From positions 62,001-126,000 of the forward strand of contig CBDANN010000008.1 in NCBI GenBank assembly GCA_965197635.1: a DNA stretch of 64,000 bases, read 5' to 3'. Origin of the DNA: Bin87 sp965197635 (lineage in GTDB: Bacteria > Chloroflexota > Dehalococcoidia > Lucifugimonadales > UBA3495). The first letter of the stretch is position 1, and each line of letters begins with the position of its first letter. The position numbers and the translations under genes are program-made. Of the stretch, positions 34,983 to 45,136 are shown one piece after another. A model generated the notes under the pieces. The model had not been told where the DNA came from. It saw only the letters and a list, made by a program, of their open reading frames with translations, and ran no database searches.

Positions 34983-35932
34983 TGTGGTACTCCGTGGTCG
35001 AAAGCAAGTTGCAGGTCAGTCGTGTCTTCGGCGGTTTGAAGTTCGGTCGCGTCTTCGGATATCCAATCCATAAGGTCTTGGACCTTGCGCGGTTTATAAC
35101 CGCCGAACCCAAGAGGTAGGTCAAACGCGGGACAGACTAAGCGGTTGAGGTATAAGACGGTCCGGTTCTCGTCGCGTTGACGATTGGTGGGGCGTATAGA
35201 CAAAACGTTGTGGGCTATCGCCGAAGCTAGAGCGTTGAGCAACCGCCTTTCCGAACTGTCGGTGTCCTTCGCGGCTGCGATCAGATCGTCTCTTTCGGAG
35301 TTCTGGATGGAGACACCGGTGACTCCTGGCGTGATCGGTACATTGGGTCGCCAAGTTTCTTCTTGGGAAAGCCTGGCGATTCCCGTGATCAAGTTGGACA
35401 CGTCGCGTCCGTAAGGAACCCTGGATTGAAGTTCGGCCACGTACCTTTGGGATTCTTCTACGATGAGTTTGTGCTGGGCGGAAGGAGCGAGTTGCTGTCG
35501 GCGGCCGCGGCCTATCATCCCGGTGTTGATCAGGAGCTCGAACAGTGATGCAGAAAGCGAGAGGAATTGGTCTATGTTTGAGGAAGCCAGTTGGACGACT
35601 TGGTTCGCGCTGTAACGATACGGCAATCGATTGCGGTGGGACATGAAGATAGTAGCGGCTTCGAGTGCCGTGTTTCCAGCGTTTTCGATCTGAGAGTAGG
35701 GTAGAGGCGCGAAGTTGAACTCGCCTTGTAGATTACCCATCCGCCGTTGTATCAAAACTTGTAATTGAGCCCACCGGGCGGGCTGTTCAGCAGGAGACAT
35801 CGCCGATATCTCGGCGTCTTTGTGGTGGAGCCAGTCGGAGTACAGCTCGCCTTGATGACGTGCTAGTGTGGTGTATCCGTAGTTCATCGGAAATAAAATG
35901 GCGGCTTGTGTCTTTGTGCCACTCTGCTTCAA
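34979..35932 (-). pseudogene. C-terminal part of the MITE-split P-loop ATPase
   Basis: The first 24 residues (MKQSGTKTQAAILFPMNYGY...) are encoded by MITE copy B, so the apparent start is an artefact of the insertion. From ARHQGELYSDWLHHKDAEIS onward the sequence is native and largely helical (LQVLIQRRMGNLQGEFNF, QLASSNIDQFLSLSASLFELLINTGMIGRGRRQQL). Removing the 138-bp unit joins it in frame to the upstream ATPase part (ALTYDL-ARHQGE), giving about 650 residues. The end overlaps the next gene by four bases. Confidence 0.65.
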
Positions 35933-36003
35933 GCAGGAAACTGGTTTCCTGTCCCTTTAGAAAGCTTCATTCTAATGCGACGAACTATGGATACAGTACA
36001 CTA
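35864..36003. mobile_element. 138-bp-unit MITE, copy B (splits the ATPase gene)
   Basis: TA-flanked, with inverted ends CTAGTGTGGTGTATCCGTAG and CTATGGATACAGTACACTAG. On the minus strand it is almost identical to copy C at 62055-62194. It contains stop codons in the reading frame of the ATPase (SSSH-stop), so it truncates that protein. Confidence 0.85.
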
Positions 36004-37069
36004 GGTCGTAAGTCAGGGCTCGCTCGGCGGCGGCGGCGAGTCTGGACCGGTGGAATTCGGCGGTTAGGGAATCAGCAAGGCAACCTGCGAATGAACTGAC
36101 TTCTTGCTCCGATCGCGATGCCCGCCGTTCGGCGACGTCCATGAGCCATTGGCTGGTGTTGGATTTGTCCCAGCGGTCCAGTTGAATCATGTCGTAGCTT
36201 TCCCGATCAGGGCTCACGGCTTCGGCAATAATGGCGTCGGGTTCAAGGGCCCGCATCCGCATGGCTACCCAGCTGGCAAAAGCGGTTTGGTCGTGGCGTT
36301 GCAGTTCGGAAAGGAGCCAGCGTCGTTGCCAGTCGTCGAGCCGGTGGGCGTCGTCAAACATGAACAGCACATGTTCAGTCAACATCTGGCCCTCGATCGA
36401 CATCCGGTGGGTGTTGAGTAGTTGGAAGAAATCGTCGACGCTGGGTCCCACATCCAGAGACGGAGGACGTGGTATCAGGCTATTCAGGGAATCGATGATG
36501 GTCTGCTCAGCAACTCGCGCGCGTTCGAAAAGCTCATCGCCGTCGATGAAACGGGCGTCTGGTCGGCGCACGGTTTCGTCAGGACGTGGCTCAAATCGTA
36601 TGATTTTGGCGTCTTGGGGGAAGGTGCGACCTGTGAGTTGGAGTGCCGCGCGGATAGTCAGTAGGGCGAGTCGCGAATGTAACAACGCGCGGAACAGGCT
36701 ATGCAGCTCGTTGCGATCGACTTCGAGGTAGGTCAGACGATTGAAATCGTCCTTGCAGTTCACCAGGACGCCTAGCAACTGGACGCCGTTAGCGTCGACG
36801 GCGCCAATGTCTGCCAGCTTGTGGAAGAGTGGGGCGAAATCCTGTTCGTTCTGGGAACTTAAGATCCTGTTGAGCACTCGCGGCGTGAATAGCCTGAGGA
36901 GGGTCGATTTTCCGCCGCCGGGTGCCGAAACGATCGGCAGGAGTCGGTTCCAACTTCCGTCTTCGGGAATGAGGTCGAGTATCGCGAGGCCGAAGAGATT
37001 GAGGAACTGATCGTCGGACTCAGACTGCTCGGCGGTGCGGATCAGGAACGGGTTGCGTGCAGCAGGCAT
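35972..37069 (-). pseudogene. N-terminal part of a P-loop (ORC/CDC6- or STAND-like) ATPase, truncated by MITE
   Basis: Walker A is PIVSAPGGGKSTLLRLF near residue 47; Walker B is HVLFMFDDAHRLDD near residue 245. The spacing, and the following QRRWLLSELQRHDQTAFASWVAMR, recall ORC/CDC6-like AAA+ or STAND ATPases of conflict systems. The ATG at 37069 is chosen because MPAARNPFLIRTAEQ begins the homologous-looking part; an in-frame ATG at 37141 lies inside the PRTase gene. The last ten residues come from MITE copy B. In an intact operon this would be the ATP-using sensor or switch. Confidence 0.7.
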
Positions 37070-37089
37070 GGCTGTTTCTTTACCCGGCC

Positions 37090-38159
37090 CTAATGGCGTT
37101 CGTATCGGGGGAAGAGGGGTTTCGTTCTCGTCCTCTCCCACAAGAGGAACACCGAATTGTTGGGGGTATTATGGGCGAGGACTAAAGGCAACCCACATTC
37201 GGAGTAACCGTGTTTGACATTGCGCTTATGCTCGTCTTCGACTGACTGGTCATAGTATTTGTGGAGTAGTTGGTCGAATAGCCTGTCGTGCTCGTACTCC
37301 GGGCCTGGCCGTTGACAGACTAGCTTGGCATGGTCCCGGATGGTCATGACGGGTAGAACTTGCGGCGCATTGTTTTGAGCCCACGGCGCGTCAGGGTAGT
37401 CTGCGATAGATGATTGCAAATGGGCGATTGCCTGAGGAGTTGTAACGTAAAGGGCGATGAAAATGGTCGGGCAAGCTTGGTTGCTGAGCATTGGAAGCGT
37501 GTCGCAGACGAATCTCTGGAGGCGACCCTGGGGAGAGCCGTCGTCGCCCCACCTGAGGATTGTTCTGCCGCTGGCGGAAAAGTCATCGATTAAGAACACG
37601 TAATCGAAAGCGTCGTCGTCCGAGACTTTATCAACTCACAGCGCATGGTCTTGGCGCGTATCGGATTGAGTTCGTAGGTCACTGCGAACTGTTCGTTAGA
37701 CAGTCCAGTGCTACTGCGACGGAGCTGGTCAATGCGAGCGCCGTCGCTCATTCCCAGGAACAGGGATTTCCGTAAGGCGTGTCCGAATTCCGGGTGGGAT
37801 CTGATCTTCGAGACACGATAAGTTGGTATGTGGAGCCGGTCGGCTAAATGTCTCTGCAGCGTAGAGGGGATGAGGTCGTTAGCCATAAGGCTTACGAGGT
37901 GCCGCATTTCGTTGTCGGAAACGAAGATGAGACGATTTTGGATGAAGCGCAAGGCGTTGCGGCGTTCTTCTCCTGCGTCGAACTGGGCGAGCCATCCCGC
38001 GAGATACGCAATGAACTGCCGGCCTGGGGCGTATTGTACGTAGTCATCGTACTTGTACGTGGCAAGGTCCCGTAGGATGGACAACTGATCGGGAAAGTCG
38101 GGGTCGGACGAGTCTCCCATGACTGCCCGCAAAAGGTCTTCGGCTATGTCTGGATCCAT
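37090..38159 (-). pseudogene. Phosphoribosyltransferase-like protein (PRTase-CE-like), frameshifted
   Basis: Two frames make one protein of about 355 residues. The first part (MDPDIAEDLLRAVMG, LATYKYDDYVQYAPGRQFIAYLAGWLAQF, LIFVSDNEMRHLVSLM) ends at RCELIK. After a one-base shift near 37610 the sequence continues as DDDAFDYVFLIDDFSASGRT, a good PRPP-binding loop (hydrophobic-IDDxxxSGxT). Phosphoribosyltransferases transfer ribose-5-phosphate from PRPP or act as sensors. The family looks like the PRTase-CE group I recall from surveys of conflict systems; this needs a profile search. It starts 12 bases after the SIS-HAD gene. Confidence 0.7.
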
Positions 38160-38171
38160 ACCGCTATCTCG

Positions 38172-40040
38172 TCAACCGCAAGGGAAGTGGGATGCGTTGA
38201 AATGGAATCCGTTGCGTTGTGGACGAAGGGCCCGAAGGTATTGAGTAGTCAAACCTGGACCGGAGTGTCCGGTTGTTCCCAGGTGCCAGCATGTTTCCAA
38301 GTTGCTTGAGACTCGGTCCACGCTGAGGGACAGTCTGGAATTGAGAAGGTCAAAGTCGTTGCCTCCGGCTGATCCTTGGTCGCCGATTCTGAGAACGCAC
38401 CCAGGCTGCTGCGCAAGCAGGGTGTTTACTATGGCGGTCTTCGATGTGCCAGCGAGAACGACATCGACGGAATGAGAGGACGCTATCAGGGAAATTCCAT
38501 CTGTTTGCGCGAGATGTTCGCGCGCTACCGTTCTCAATTCGTAGGGTTCAGGAGCGCTGGTCGGTTGAAGGGTTATTTGATGGGGCCGAATGGTCATGTT
38601 GAAACCGAGAACCGCCTTGAGTGGTTCCAGACGTTTACAAGCGGCGGCCAATGGTGGAGGGATTTGTTCCTGGGTTTCGGGGAATTCGTCGGTCAGGTTG
38701 ATCACTTTGGCGCCGTTATAAAGGCCAACGGTGACTTGTTTCCAGTGTTTTTTCTCGATGGTGTCCCTGAGATGGTCGTACATCGAACCTCCTCGGCCAC
38801 TGGCTATTCCAAGGAGGATCCCTTCGTGAAGGAGGCGGTGCAATTCGTCTTGGATGTCCTGGTCCGGCGGTTCAAAACGGCGGTCTCGTCGGCAGAGTGT
38901 TCCATCGTAATCTACAGCGAGGCTATGGAACGTAGTGTGTTCGATTTTGTGAACAAAATTCCGCAAGGCGGTTTTGAGGATGTCTTGGTCGGCGCTTGGG
39001 GTCAGGTGCAAGGCTGCTCTCTTTCTGGCGATGGGCGCCGGCTCCACGTGGTTGGCGCGGCGGGTGGAACCGGCGCGATACAAACGACGACCGAATTGGG
39101 CGACGCGGGGTCTGCCGGGGTCTATACCGCGCAGCTGTGCGGCGAAACCAGCCAATTCCATAGTTGACGATAGTAGTTCTATCGTGGCCGAAGGGCCATC
39201 TTTGTCGGAATTTACTCTGAGGACGTCCACGGTTTCAGGGAAGCATCGGATCATTCTGGACGCTTCGCGTTGGCTGTCTTTGGTTTCGAGGGATATGACG
39301 CCTGTGCTTTTCGAGTGGACGGAGAGCCAATGGTGGCGACCGTGGGCGAAGTTCCTGGGATCCGTCACGATGACGTTTGCGAGGGCCGCTTCGGAGAATC
39401 GGGTTTCGAGGTCGAGTGCGGCAGGCTTGGCCCATCCTTGGGCGAGAACGAGCAGGGTGGATTGGCTTAGGAGTTTCTCAGGTCCGTTGCCGGTGGGTGG
39501 GGATCCGAGTGCAAAGCTGCCAGGCGTAAAGGCTGAACGATAAGGGAAAGACGCGCGGAGCAAAAGCAACATAGTCGCGATCAGGGAATTGGTCGCAAGG
39601 AAACCATCTCGCCCGGTGGGAACCGAGAATTCGTGGCATGTCCCGCCGAATTCTGCGAGGATTGGGCCGAGCGGTGATCCTTCGAGTGTGCTGACGGCGG
39701 AGACGGGTTCGTACCCGAGTTGAGGTAGAATCGTAGCTGCTTGCTGGATGTCGATGTTAGTGCCGCGTGCGCTCAGCAGCAATGCAGCAGTATTCTTGGT
39801 AGCGGGGCGCGTGGACGCCTCCAACGGTGTGGAGGCGCGGGCTAACCGTCCGGTTGTAGCTTCGTGAAGCAGGGCGGCAAATGTGGCGGCAACGAAGGAA
39901 CCGCCGGAGCCCACGGCAACGAGGTTTCGGGAGGCAAACTCTCTGAGCAGAGTATGCTGGAGAGAGCTCACGTCTTGGTCGAAAGCCCAATGGATGGTGG
40001 CTGGAATTTTCTCCAATTCACGTTGATACGGTTTTCCCAT
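38172..40040 (-). CDS. SIS (sugar isomerase) domain - HAD hydrolase fusion protein
   Basis: A 622-residue two-enzyme protein. The N-terminal half is a SIS fold (NLVAVGSGGSFVAATFAALLHE near residue 40, the phosphosugar-binding Ser/Gly loop; ALLLSARGTNIDIQ), as in phosphosugar isomerases. From about residue 365 it is a HAD phosphatase of the Cof/sucrose-phosphatase type: SLAVDYDGTLCRRD (nucleophile Asp), LLGIASGRGGSMYD, and VLRIGDQGSAGGNDFDLL (Mg-binding Asp). GAGG precedes the ATG. It is the first gene of the operon; an extended -10 (TGCTATACG, minus strand, 40092-40100) lies about 55 bases upstream. A combined phosphosugar-processing role is inferred. Confidence 0.82.
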   Translation of the reverse strand: MGKPYQRELEKIPATIHWAFDQDVSSLQHTLLREFASRNLVAVGSGGSFVAATFAALLHEATTGRLARASTPLEASTRPATKNTAALLLSARGTNIDIQQAATILPQLGYEPVSAVSTLEGSPLGPILAEFGGTCHEFSVPTGRDGFLATNSLIATMLLLLRASFPYRSAFTPGSFALGSPPTGNGPEKLLSQSTLLVLAQGWAKPAALDLETRFSEAALANVIVTDPRNFAHGRHHWLSVHSKSTGVISLETKDSQREASRMIRCFPETVDVLRVNSDKDGPSATIELLSSTMELAGFAAQLRGIDPGRPRVAQFGRRLYRAGSTRRANHVEPAPIARKRAALHLTPSADQDILKTALRNFVHKIEHTTFHSLAVDYDGTLCRRDRRFEPPDQDIQDELHRLLHEGILLGIASGRGGSMYDHLRDTIEKKHWKQVTVGLYNGAKVINLTDEFPETQEQIPPPLAAACKRLEPLKAVLGFNMTIRPHQITLQPTSAPEPYELRTVAREHLAQTDGISLIASSHSVDVVLAGTSKTAIVNTLLAQQPGCVLRIGDQGSAGGNDFDLLNSRLSLSVDRVSSNLETCWHLGTTGHSGPGLTTQYLRALRPQRNGFHFNASHFPCG

Positions 40041-40139
40041 TGATGGACCTCAGTGGGCTAACTGAAGCTCGGCCACGGTGAAACGCAGTACCGTATAGCA
40101 ACAGATAGCGGTATTGGTGAGAATGAAAGCGGTTGGACG

Positions 40140-40420
40140 GAGAATGGTTGACGTACGTAACTCGGCGCATGGTTCTGGCGGGTCTCGACGTCGATGACTC
40201 GGGGGCGGTATTTGCCGGTGACTGAGAGGTCGGGCTAGCTGGCCAGGGTGGAGGAGTGGCGGGAGAGGTCGAATGCGTTCTGGCCCTCGACGTAGGCGGT
40301 GTAGCCGCTGGTTTCCCAGGCGGGCTTGTGCTCGTCGAGCAGGGTGGTGTGGCTGATCCGCCATGGGATCAGGGTGAAATGCGAGGGAGGTGCGGATCCA
40401 ACCTTGGTAGTTGGCTTTCA
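40140..40420 (-). pseudogene. Protein-like remnant upstream of the SIS-HAD operon
   Basis: One minus-strand frame reads LIPWRISHTTLLDEHKPAW, continues TSGYTAYVEGQNAFDLS and RHSSTLAS to a stop, then PDLSVTGKYRPRVIDVETRQ. It looks like real protein sequence broken by a nonsense codon, with no start or family identified. It could be the edge of a gene removed by the neighbouring IS debris. Confidence 0.3.
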
Positions 40421-40605
40421 GCCAGGTCGCCCACGGCCGTTTAGCCCGAATCCACCGAAGGGATGCGGTGGGGCTGGTCAGACGAGGTATGAAAGGTGAG
40501 GGGAAGAGCCGGCAGGGCTTTGATCCCGACGGATTGGGACGGGTGCTGAGTGTGTCAGCGACGGGAAGGGGATTTTTGACGGGCCGCGGCGGGCGACGGG
40601 CGAGA

Positions 40606-42735
40606 TCAGCGGGCGATGGCAGTAGGAGACACGCGGGAACCGGCCTGGCGCAGATCTGAGGCAGTTAGGCAGTCCGGCGGTCGGTCAGAGGCCGTCGGGG
40701 GATCAGGAGGGTAGTGGCAGGGCGCGCCGTCTCGCCAGGACGGAGCTGAACTGGTTTTGCCAGGGCCAGCCCGGAAGATGCCGGGTGAGGCGGCGGCGGT
40801 GCGGGTGAGGTCCGGCCCAGCGTCTGCGAGGGTCTTGGTGGTTGCCGCCTCGCCCAGACCGATGCGGGCGGTCCAGCGGGCCAGATTGTGGGCCATGACC
40901 TGGAGGGCCAGCCAGGCGGCGTTGGCGGGGAAGCGTCCCGAGGGGAGATGGTTGAGCCCTACGCCGTACTTCAGGTCGCGGATGGCATTCTCCACCTCGG
41001 CGTGGCGGCGATGGTCGGCCTCCAGTTCCCGCGTCTCGCCCTCCCGGTCGGTGATGAAGGCGTGATAGCGGTAGTTGACGAAAAGGGCCAGTTGGGGCAG
41101 GGCGCGCCGTCTCGCCAGGCCGTCCGGAGCTGAACTGGTTTTGCCAGAGGCCATAGATTGTTCGATATTAGCCTCCCTCCGGGACACCGCTAGAGGCGCG
41201 GAGGCGATGATGAGCAGCGGCAAGAGCGGGTCGGAGGGTTGTCCCAGCTGAACCGAACGCGGCGGGCATCGACGTGGGGGCCACCGGGTGGCAGCCGTCG
41301 GTCCGAACAGCCGGTGCGTGAGTTTGAGGCTTTCACTAGCTGTACCGTCTGGCGGACTGGTGGTTGCCGCCGGACCGCTGTTCGCCCAGACCGATGCGGG
41401 CGGTCCAGCAGGGCCAGATTGTGGGCCATGACCTGCGACGGCACCGCCAGGCGTGAAGTCCAGCACGTTGGCGGGGAAGCGTCCCGAGGGGAGATGGTGC
41501 GCGTCAAGGCCGACGAGAAGACCATCGCCAAGTCGTTACAAGGCCATTGGAGGGAGGAGCACATCTTCGAGCTGACCCAGGCCCTACGCCGTACTTCAGG
41601 TCGCGGATGAAACGCGCCACGCTTCATTCTCCACCTCGGCGTGGCGGCGATGGTCGGCCTCCAGTTCCCGCGTCTCGCCCTCCCGGTCGGCATTGCGTGA
41701 AGGCGGATGCAGCCGCTCCGTAGCGCCTTGGGCGCATTTCTGCGTCGGAAGAAGGCGCAGTTGACGAAAAGGGCCAGTTGGGAGCCGGGCGTGGGTTTCA
41801 CCCGACGGACGATGAGACGCACCAGTGCAGCCGGGCGTGGGTTTCACCCGACGGACGATGAGACGCACCAGTGCAGCGTCGGGCGCGAAGGGAGTGTAGA
41901 TGGTTTCGGCCACGTCGGCGGCCCCGTCCATCCAGTAGGATATGGGCGTCCAGTCCGTCTCGGGTATGGCCTCGATCAAGTTCCTGAGGCGAGCGTGCTG
42001 GCGGATGGTGATGGAGTAGCGGACATCCATCTTACGGCAGACGGCGACCAGGGCGTGGGTGTAGAAGCCACTGTCGGCACGCACCGTGAGCGGTCCGGTG
42101 GCGCCGGCGTAGCGCACCCGGCCCACCGTCTCCCTCAGGAAGTGGGCCGCGCCCCGAGCCGTGTTGGCCCAGCCCTGGCGCAGTCGCGCCATCAGCACGT
42201 CGCCGGTGCCGGCGGCGACGGCGAGGAGCGGGTGATAGCCCCGCTGGCCGGTGTAGTTGTGGCGGCGGGCCCCTTCCTTGCTCAGCCCGTAGGTCTCGCA
42301 AATGGTGGAGTCCAGATCGATGGTCAACGGCCCGTCCCCGGGTCCGGCCCCAGCGGTCCACGCCTGGGCCAGCAACTCCCGGCTCACCCGATCCAGCTGC
42401 CTCACGTGGCCCCACCGGAAGCTGCGCAGGAAGCTCCCCAGGGTGGACGGCGCCTTCACCGTACAGCCCAGCACCCGCGCCGTCCTGCCAGCGCGCAGCA
42501 TGTCGGCGTCGTCAATGCAGTCGCCACCGGCCAGCGCCGAGGCCACCAGGGTCAGCATCTTGTCGCCAGTGTTGGCTCGGCCAGCGGCTTCGCCCAGGTC
42601 AACATGGCGGTCCACCAGCTCACCCAGACCCAGATGCTGGGCGAGCGTGACCGGCAAGATCAGCCCAGCATTGGCCACCAGCCGGTGGTCGTCAAAGGCG
42701 ATGTGGATGCGGTCGGGACGCTCCGGTGGTAGCAT
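40606..42735 (-). pseudogene. IS1380-family transposase, scrambled with IS110 fragments
   Basis: The N-terminal two-thirds (from MLPPERPDRIHIAFDDHRLV at 42735) is good IS1380: LTIDLDSTICETYGLSKEG (DDE Asp), GQRGYHPLLAVAA and LTVRADSGFYTHALVA. After VRLIVRRVKPTPG it breaks up. A 46-bp tandem duplication (41783-41874) is followed by a partial C-terminal copy containing inserts, one of them an IS110 piece (DEKTIAKSLQGHWREEHIFE at about 41500-41585). A second, better C-terminal copy (TDREGETRELEADHRRHAEV) follows at 40760-41150. Short direct repeats (GAGCTGAACTGGTTTTGCCAG) flank that last part. Non-functional. Confidence 0.75.
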
Positions 42736-42966
42736 CTATCGGGTGCTCCTCGTTTCGGGTCGGTTTTCTGTTTCAAAAACCATTATCCCCGAAGCGCAGG
42801 GGCACTTTCTCATCCCGTCACCACGACGCCGGACTCATCTTGTCGGTGGATTGGGGGGGTAACCAAACCATATGGTATTATGCAGCCACAATGGCGTATC
42901 GCGATATTAGCGGGAGATTAATACTGCTGAGGCCATGCCTCGCCACGAAGTTCAGGAGCATGTGGA

Positions 42967-44973
42967 GTGATGAAGCGTATTTTGTTTCCCCTTACCAGCA
43001 TCATAGCGGCAATCTGCCTCATGGTCGTCGGCGGAGTGGACAACATCGCCAGAGGACAGTCCGCTCTGCTCCCTCCCAGCAGTGTAAGCGCAGTTAACGG
43101 AAGCGATCTCGGCGAGGCCGACCTGGCCTGGGACGCGGTGGAGGGGGCCACCTTTTACCGTGTCGGGTGGATGGCCGCCGAGGACTACCAGCGAGCGCGC
43201 AGCGAGCCGAACGGAGAATGGGAGAAGGAAATCCGCTACTCCAATGTCGTTAACCGGGGTCAACCCAATTGGACGGTGACCCGTCTCACCCCGGGCATCA
43301 AATACTGGTTTAACGTGGGGAGCCACAATGCTTTTTACGGCGAGCCGGAATGGTCAGGCTGGAAGGCACTGACGCTTACAGCGGCCTCGTCCGGTGAAAG
43401 GGGATGGGAAATCTGGGCAGGCGACCAATCGGACAGCGCTGGCATCAGCGCAGACAATCCGACCGGGACCCACGGTAGCCGAATTCTCATTTACGAAAGC
43501 AGCGACTTCCTGGCCGCTCCTCCCGGTTGGTATGCCGAAGACCACCCCGAATACGGTCCGACCGTTATTCAGGCTACTGACGTTTTTCCGTCGGCTTTTG
43601 CAGAATTGGGAGTGAACGTAAGACGCCTTCACTATATGATGCCCCAACCCTTGACGCATCGCTATGTGGCTGCCAGTTTCTTCGGTCCGGGGGCAGGAAT
43701 GGTGGGGATTATTGACGCGGAAGGACAATGCACGCAGTTTGCGAGCGGTCACCGGGAATGCAAGAGGATCCAGGGCGATCCAGAGGCGGTCGCCAAGTTA
43801 GGGAAAGCTCTCTTTCGCACCACCGGGCCGGAAGGCTCCGCTCCTTCTAACCATATGTCCTTCTTTACCTTTGACGGCGCCACCCTGGTCGTAGCCAATC
43901 TCGCCGCGAAGTTGTTGGAACGGATAGATTACGACGCGGAGACCGACACCTTCACATTCAACAAGGCTGCCACGCTGGACCTGGTGGGAGGACGGGACCT
44001 CACCGCGATGGAGGCGGATGCCGATTCGACCCTGCCCGGCGGCCGGGTGGCCGGCGAGTACTCCAACTTCCAGCCGACAACCACGCCGAGCGGAGCGCTC
44101 AAGGAAGGGCCGGGCCGCCCTAATAACGTCGTGGTGTGCCCCATGCTCAGCAGCAACAACCAACACGCCTACGTCACCTTCGGCGGCGGCGGACTATTCA
44201 TAGTGGACATTACGACGGAGCCGATGTCCATCGTGGCGGAATATACCAATGACGTCATCAGCGCGGCTGGATGTGGCGGTGGGGAAACGGGCGGCTTCAT
44301 GTACGCGAACGCGGGCGTGTCGGCCAGCGGCGCTGGCGCGGATGACTCGACGTTCATACTGTACCGTCTGCCGCTGGACTATCCTGACGGCGCGAACCCG
44401 CACACCGTGCCCAATACGCCGCCGGTGGTGAAGGTCTACGAAGAAAAGACGCTGGGCATCACCGCAGAGGCGGAACTGGCTTTGCGCAGGGACGCCCACG
44501 GGATGGCTGTTTCGGCCAACGCGCGGTATCTGTATCAGTTTGACCGAATACAGAACAAGGCGGAAGTGTTCGATGTTGGCAAGATCATCAACGATCCCAC
44601 CGCAACCCTGGAAGAGCAAGCGATGGCGCATGTAGGCACCATCGACCTCACCGGCTCGGGACACTGCGTCGGCGAGGGGGCCCCCTTCGTCAATCAGGAT
44701 GAGGAAGGATATCAATTCAACGACGACCCCGCTCCGGACCAGGCCGAGGTTACTCCCGATGGCCGAATGATTCTCGTCGCCTTCCGGGGACCGATACCGG
44801 TCAGCGTGAAACACGCCGGCATGGGTAGCTGCCCGGGGTTCGGACTGGTGACGCTCTCGGGCGACGGGGGGTCAACCGGCGAGCTGACCCACGTGTTCCG
44901 AACCTCCCTGCCCGACGTGACCGGTACCAAGAACCTCAGCGACATCCACGGGGCGGTTGCCCGAATCAAGTAA
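42967..44973 (+). CDS. Secreted FN3-domain protein with propeller-like C-terminal region
   Basis: 668 residues with a signal peptide (KRILFPLTSIIAAICLMVVG). A fibronectin type III domain spans about residues 35-140 (ADLAWDAVEGATFYRVGW ... YWFNVGSHNAF). The larger C-terminal region has repeated strand pairs such as GRILIY/HAYVTFGGGGLFIVDITTEP, ARYLYQFDRIQNKAEVFDVG and DQAEVTPDGRMILVAFRGP, typical of beta-propeller YVTN-like proteins. GTG at 42967 and ATG at 42970 are both possible starts, with AGGAG upstream. Conserved Cys pairs suggest an exported protein. Ligand unknown. Confidence 0.7.
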   Translation: MMKRILFPLTSIIAAICLMVVGGVDNIARGQSALLPPSSVSAVNGSDLGEADLAWDAVEGATFYRVGWMAAEDYQRARSEPNGEWEKEIRYSNVVNRGQPNWTVTRLTPGIKYWFNVGSHNAFYGEPEWSGWKALTLTAASSGERGWEIWAGDQSDSAGISADNPTGTHGSRILIYESSDFLAAPPGWYAEDHPEYGPTVIQATDVFPSAFAELGVNVRRLHYMMPQPLTHRYVAASFFGPGAGMVGIIDAEGQCTQFASGHRECKRIQGDPEAVAKLGKALFRTTGPEGSAPSNHMSFFTFDGATLVVANLAAKLLERIDYDAETDTFTFNKAATLDLVGGRDLTAMEADADSTLPGGRVAGEYSNFQPTTTPSGALKEGPGRPNNVVVCPMLSSNNQHAYVTFGGGGLFIVDITTEPMSIVAEYTNDVISAAGCGGGETGGFMYANAGVSASGAGADDSTFILYRLPLDYPDGANPHTVPNTPPVVKVYEEKTLGITAEAELALRRDAHGMAVSANARYLYQFDRIQNKAEVFDVGKIINDPTATLEEQAMAHVGTIDLTGSGHCVGEGAPFVNQDEEGYQFNDDPAPDQAEVTPDGRMILVAFRGPIPVSVKHAGMGSCPGFGLVTLSGDGGSTGELTHVFRTSLPDVTGTKNLSDIHGAVARIK

Positions 44974-45136
44974 AAGAACTGGCTCTTGTGACCATGGGCG
45001 GTGTAAGTGGCTTTCTTCCCGTCAAGCGATGGGACCGAAGTCGCTGCGCCGTCCGTGATGAACAGATTGATCGTTTCCACGATCCTCACGGTTTACGCCT
45101 GGACAACGCCGGTTCGGAGCGGCTCAGGATGGCGCA

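Noticed and set aside
37090..38159. Programmed frameshift in the PRTase gene
   Set aside because: No slippery heptamer is visible at the shift point near 37610 (TCTCGGACGACG), and many unrelated genes here have similar single-base shifts, so error or decay is more likely.
40050..40364. 104-residue minus-strand ORF directly upstream of the SIS-HAD gene
   Set aside because: Arg/Pro/His-rich out-of-frame reading. Another frame of the same strand looks more protein-like and is listed as a remnant.
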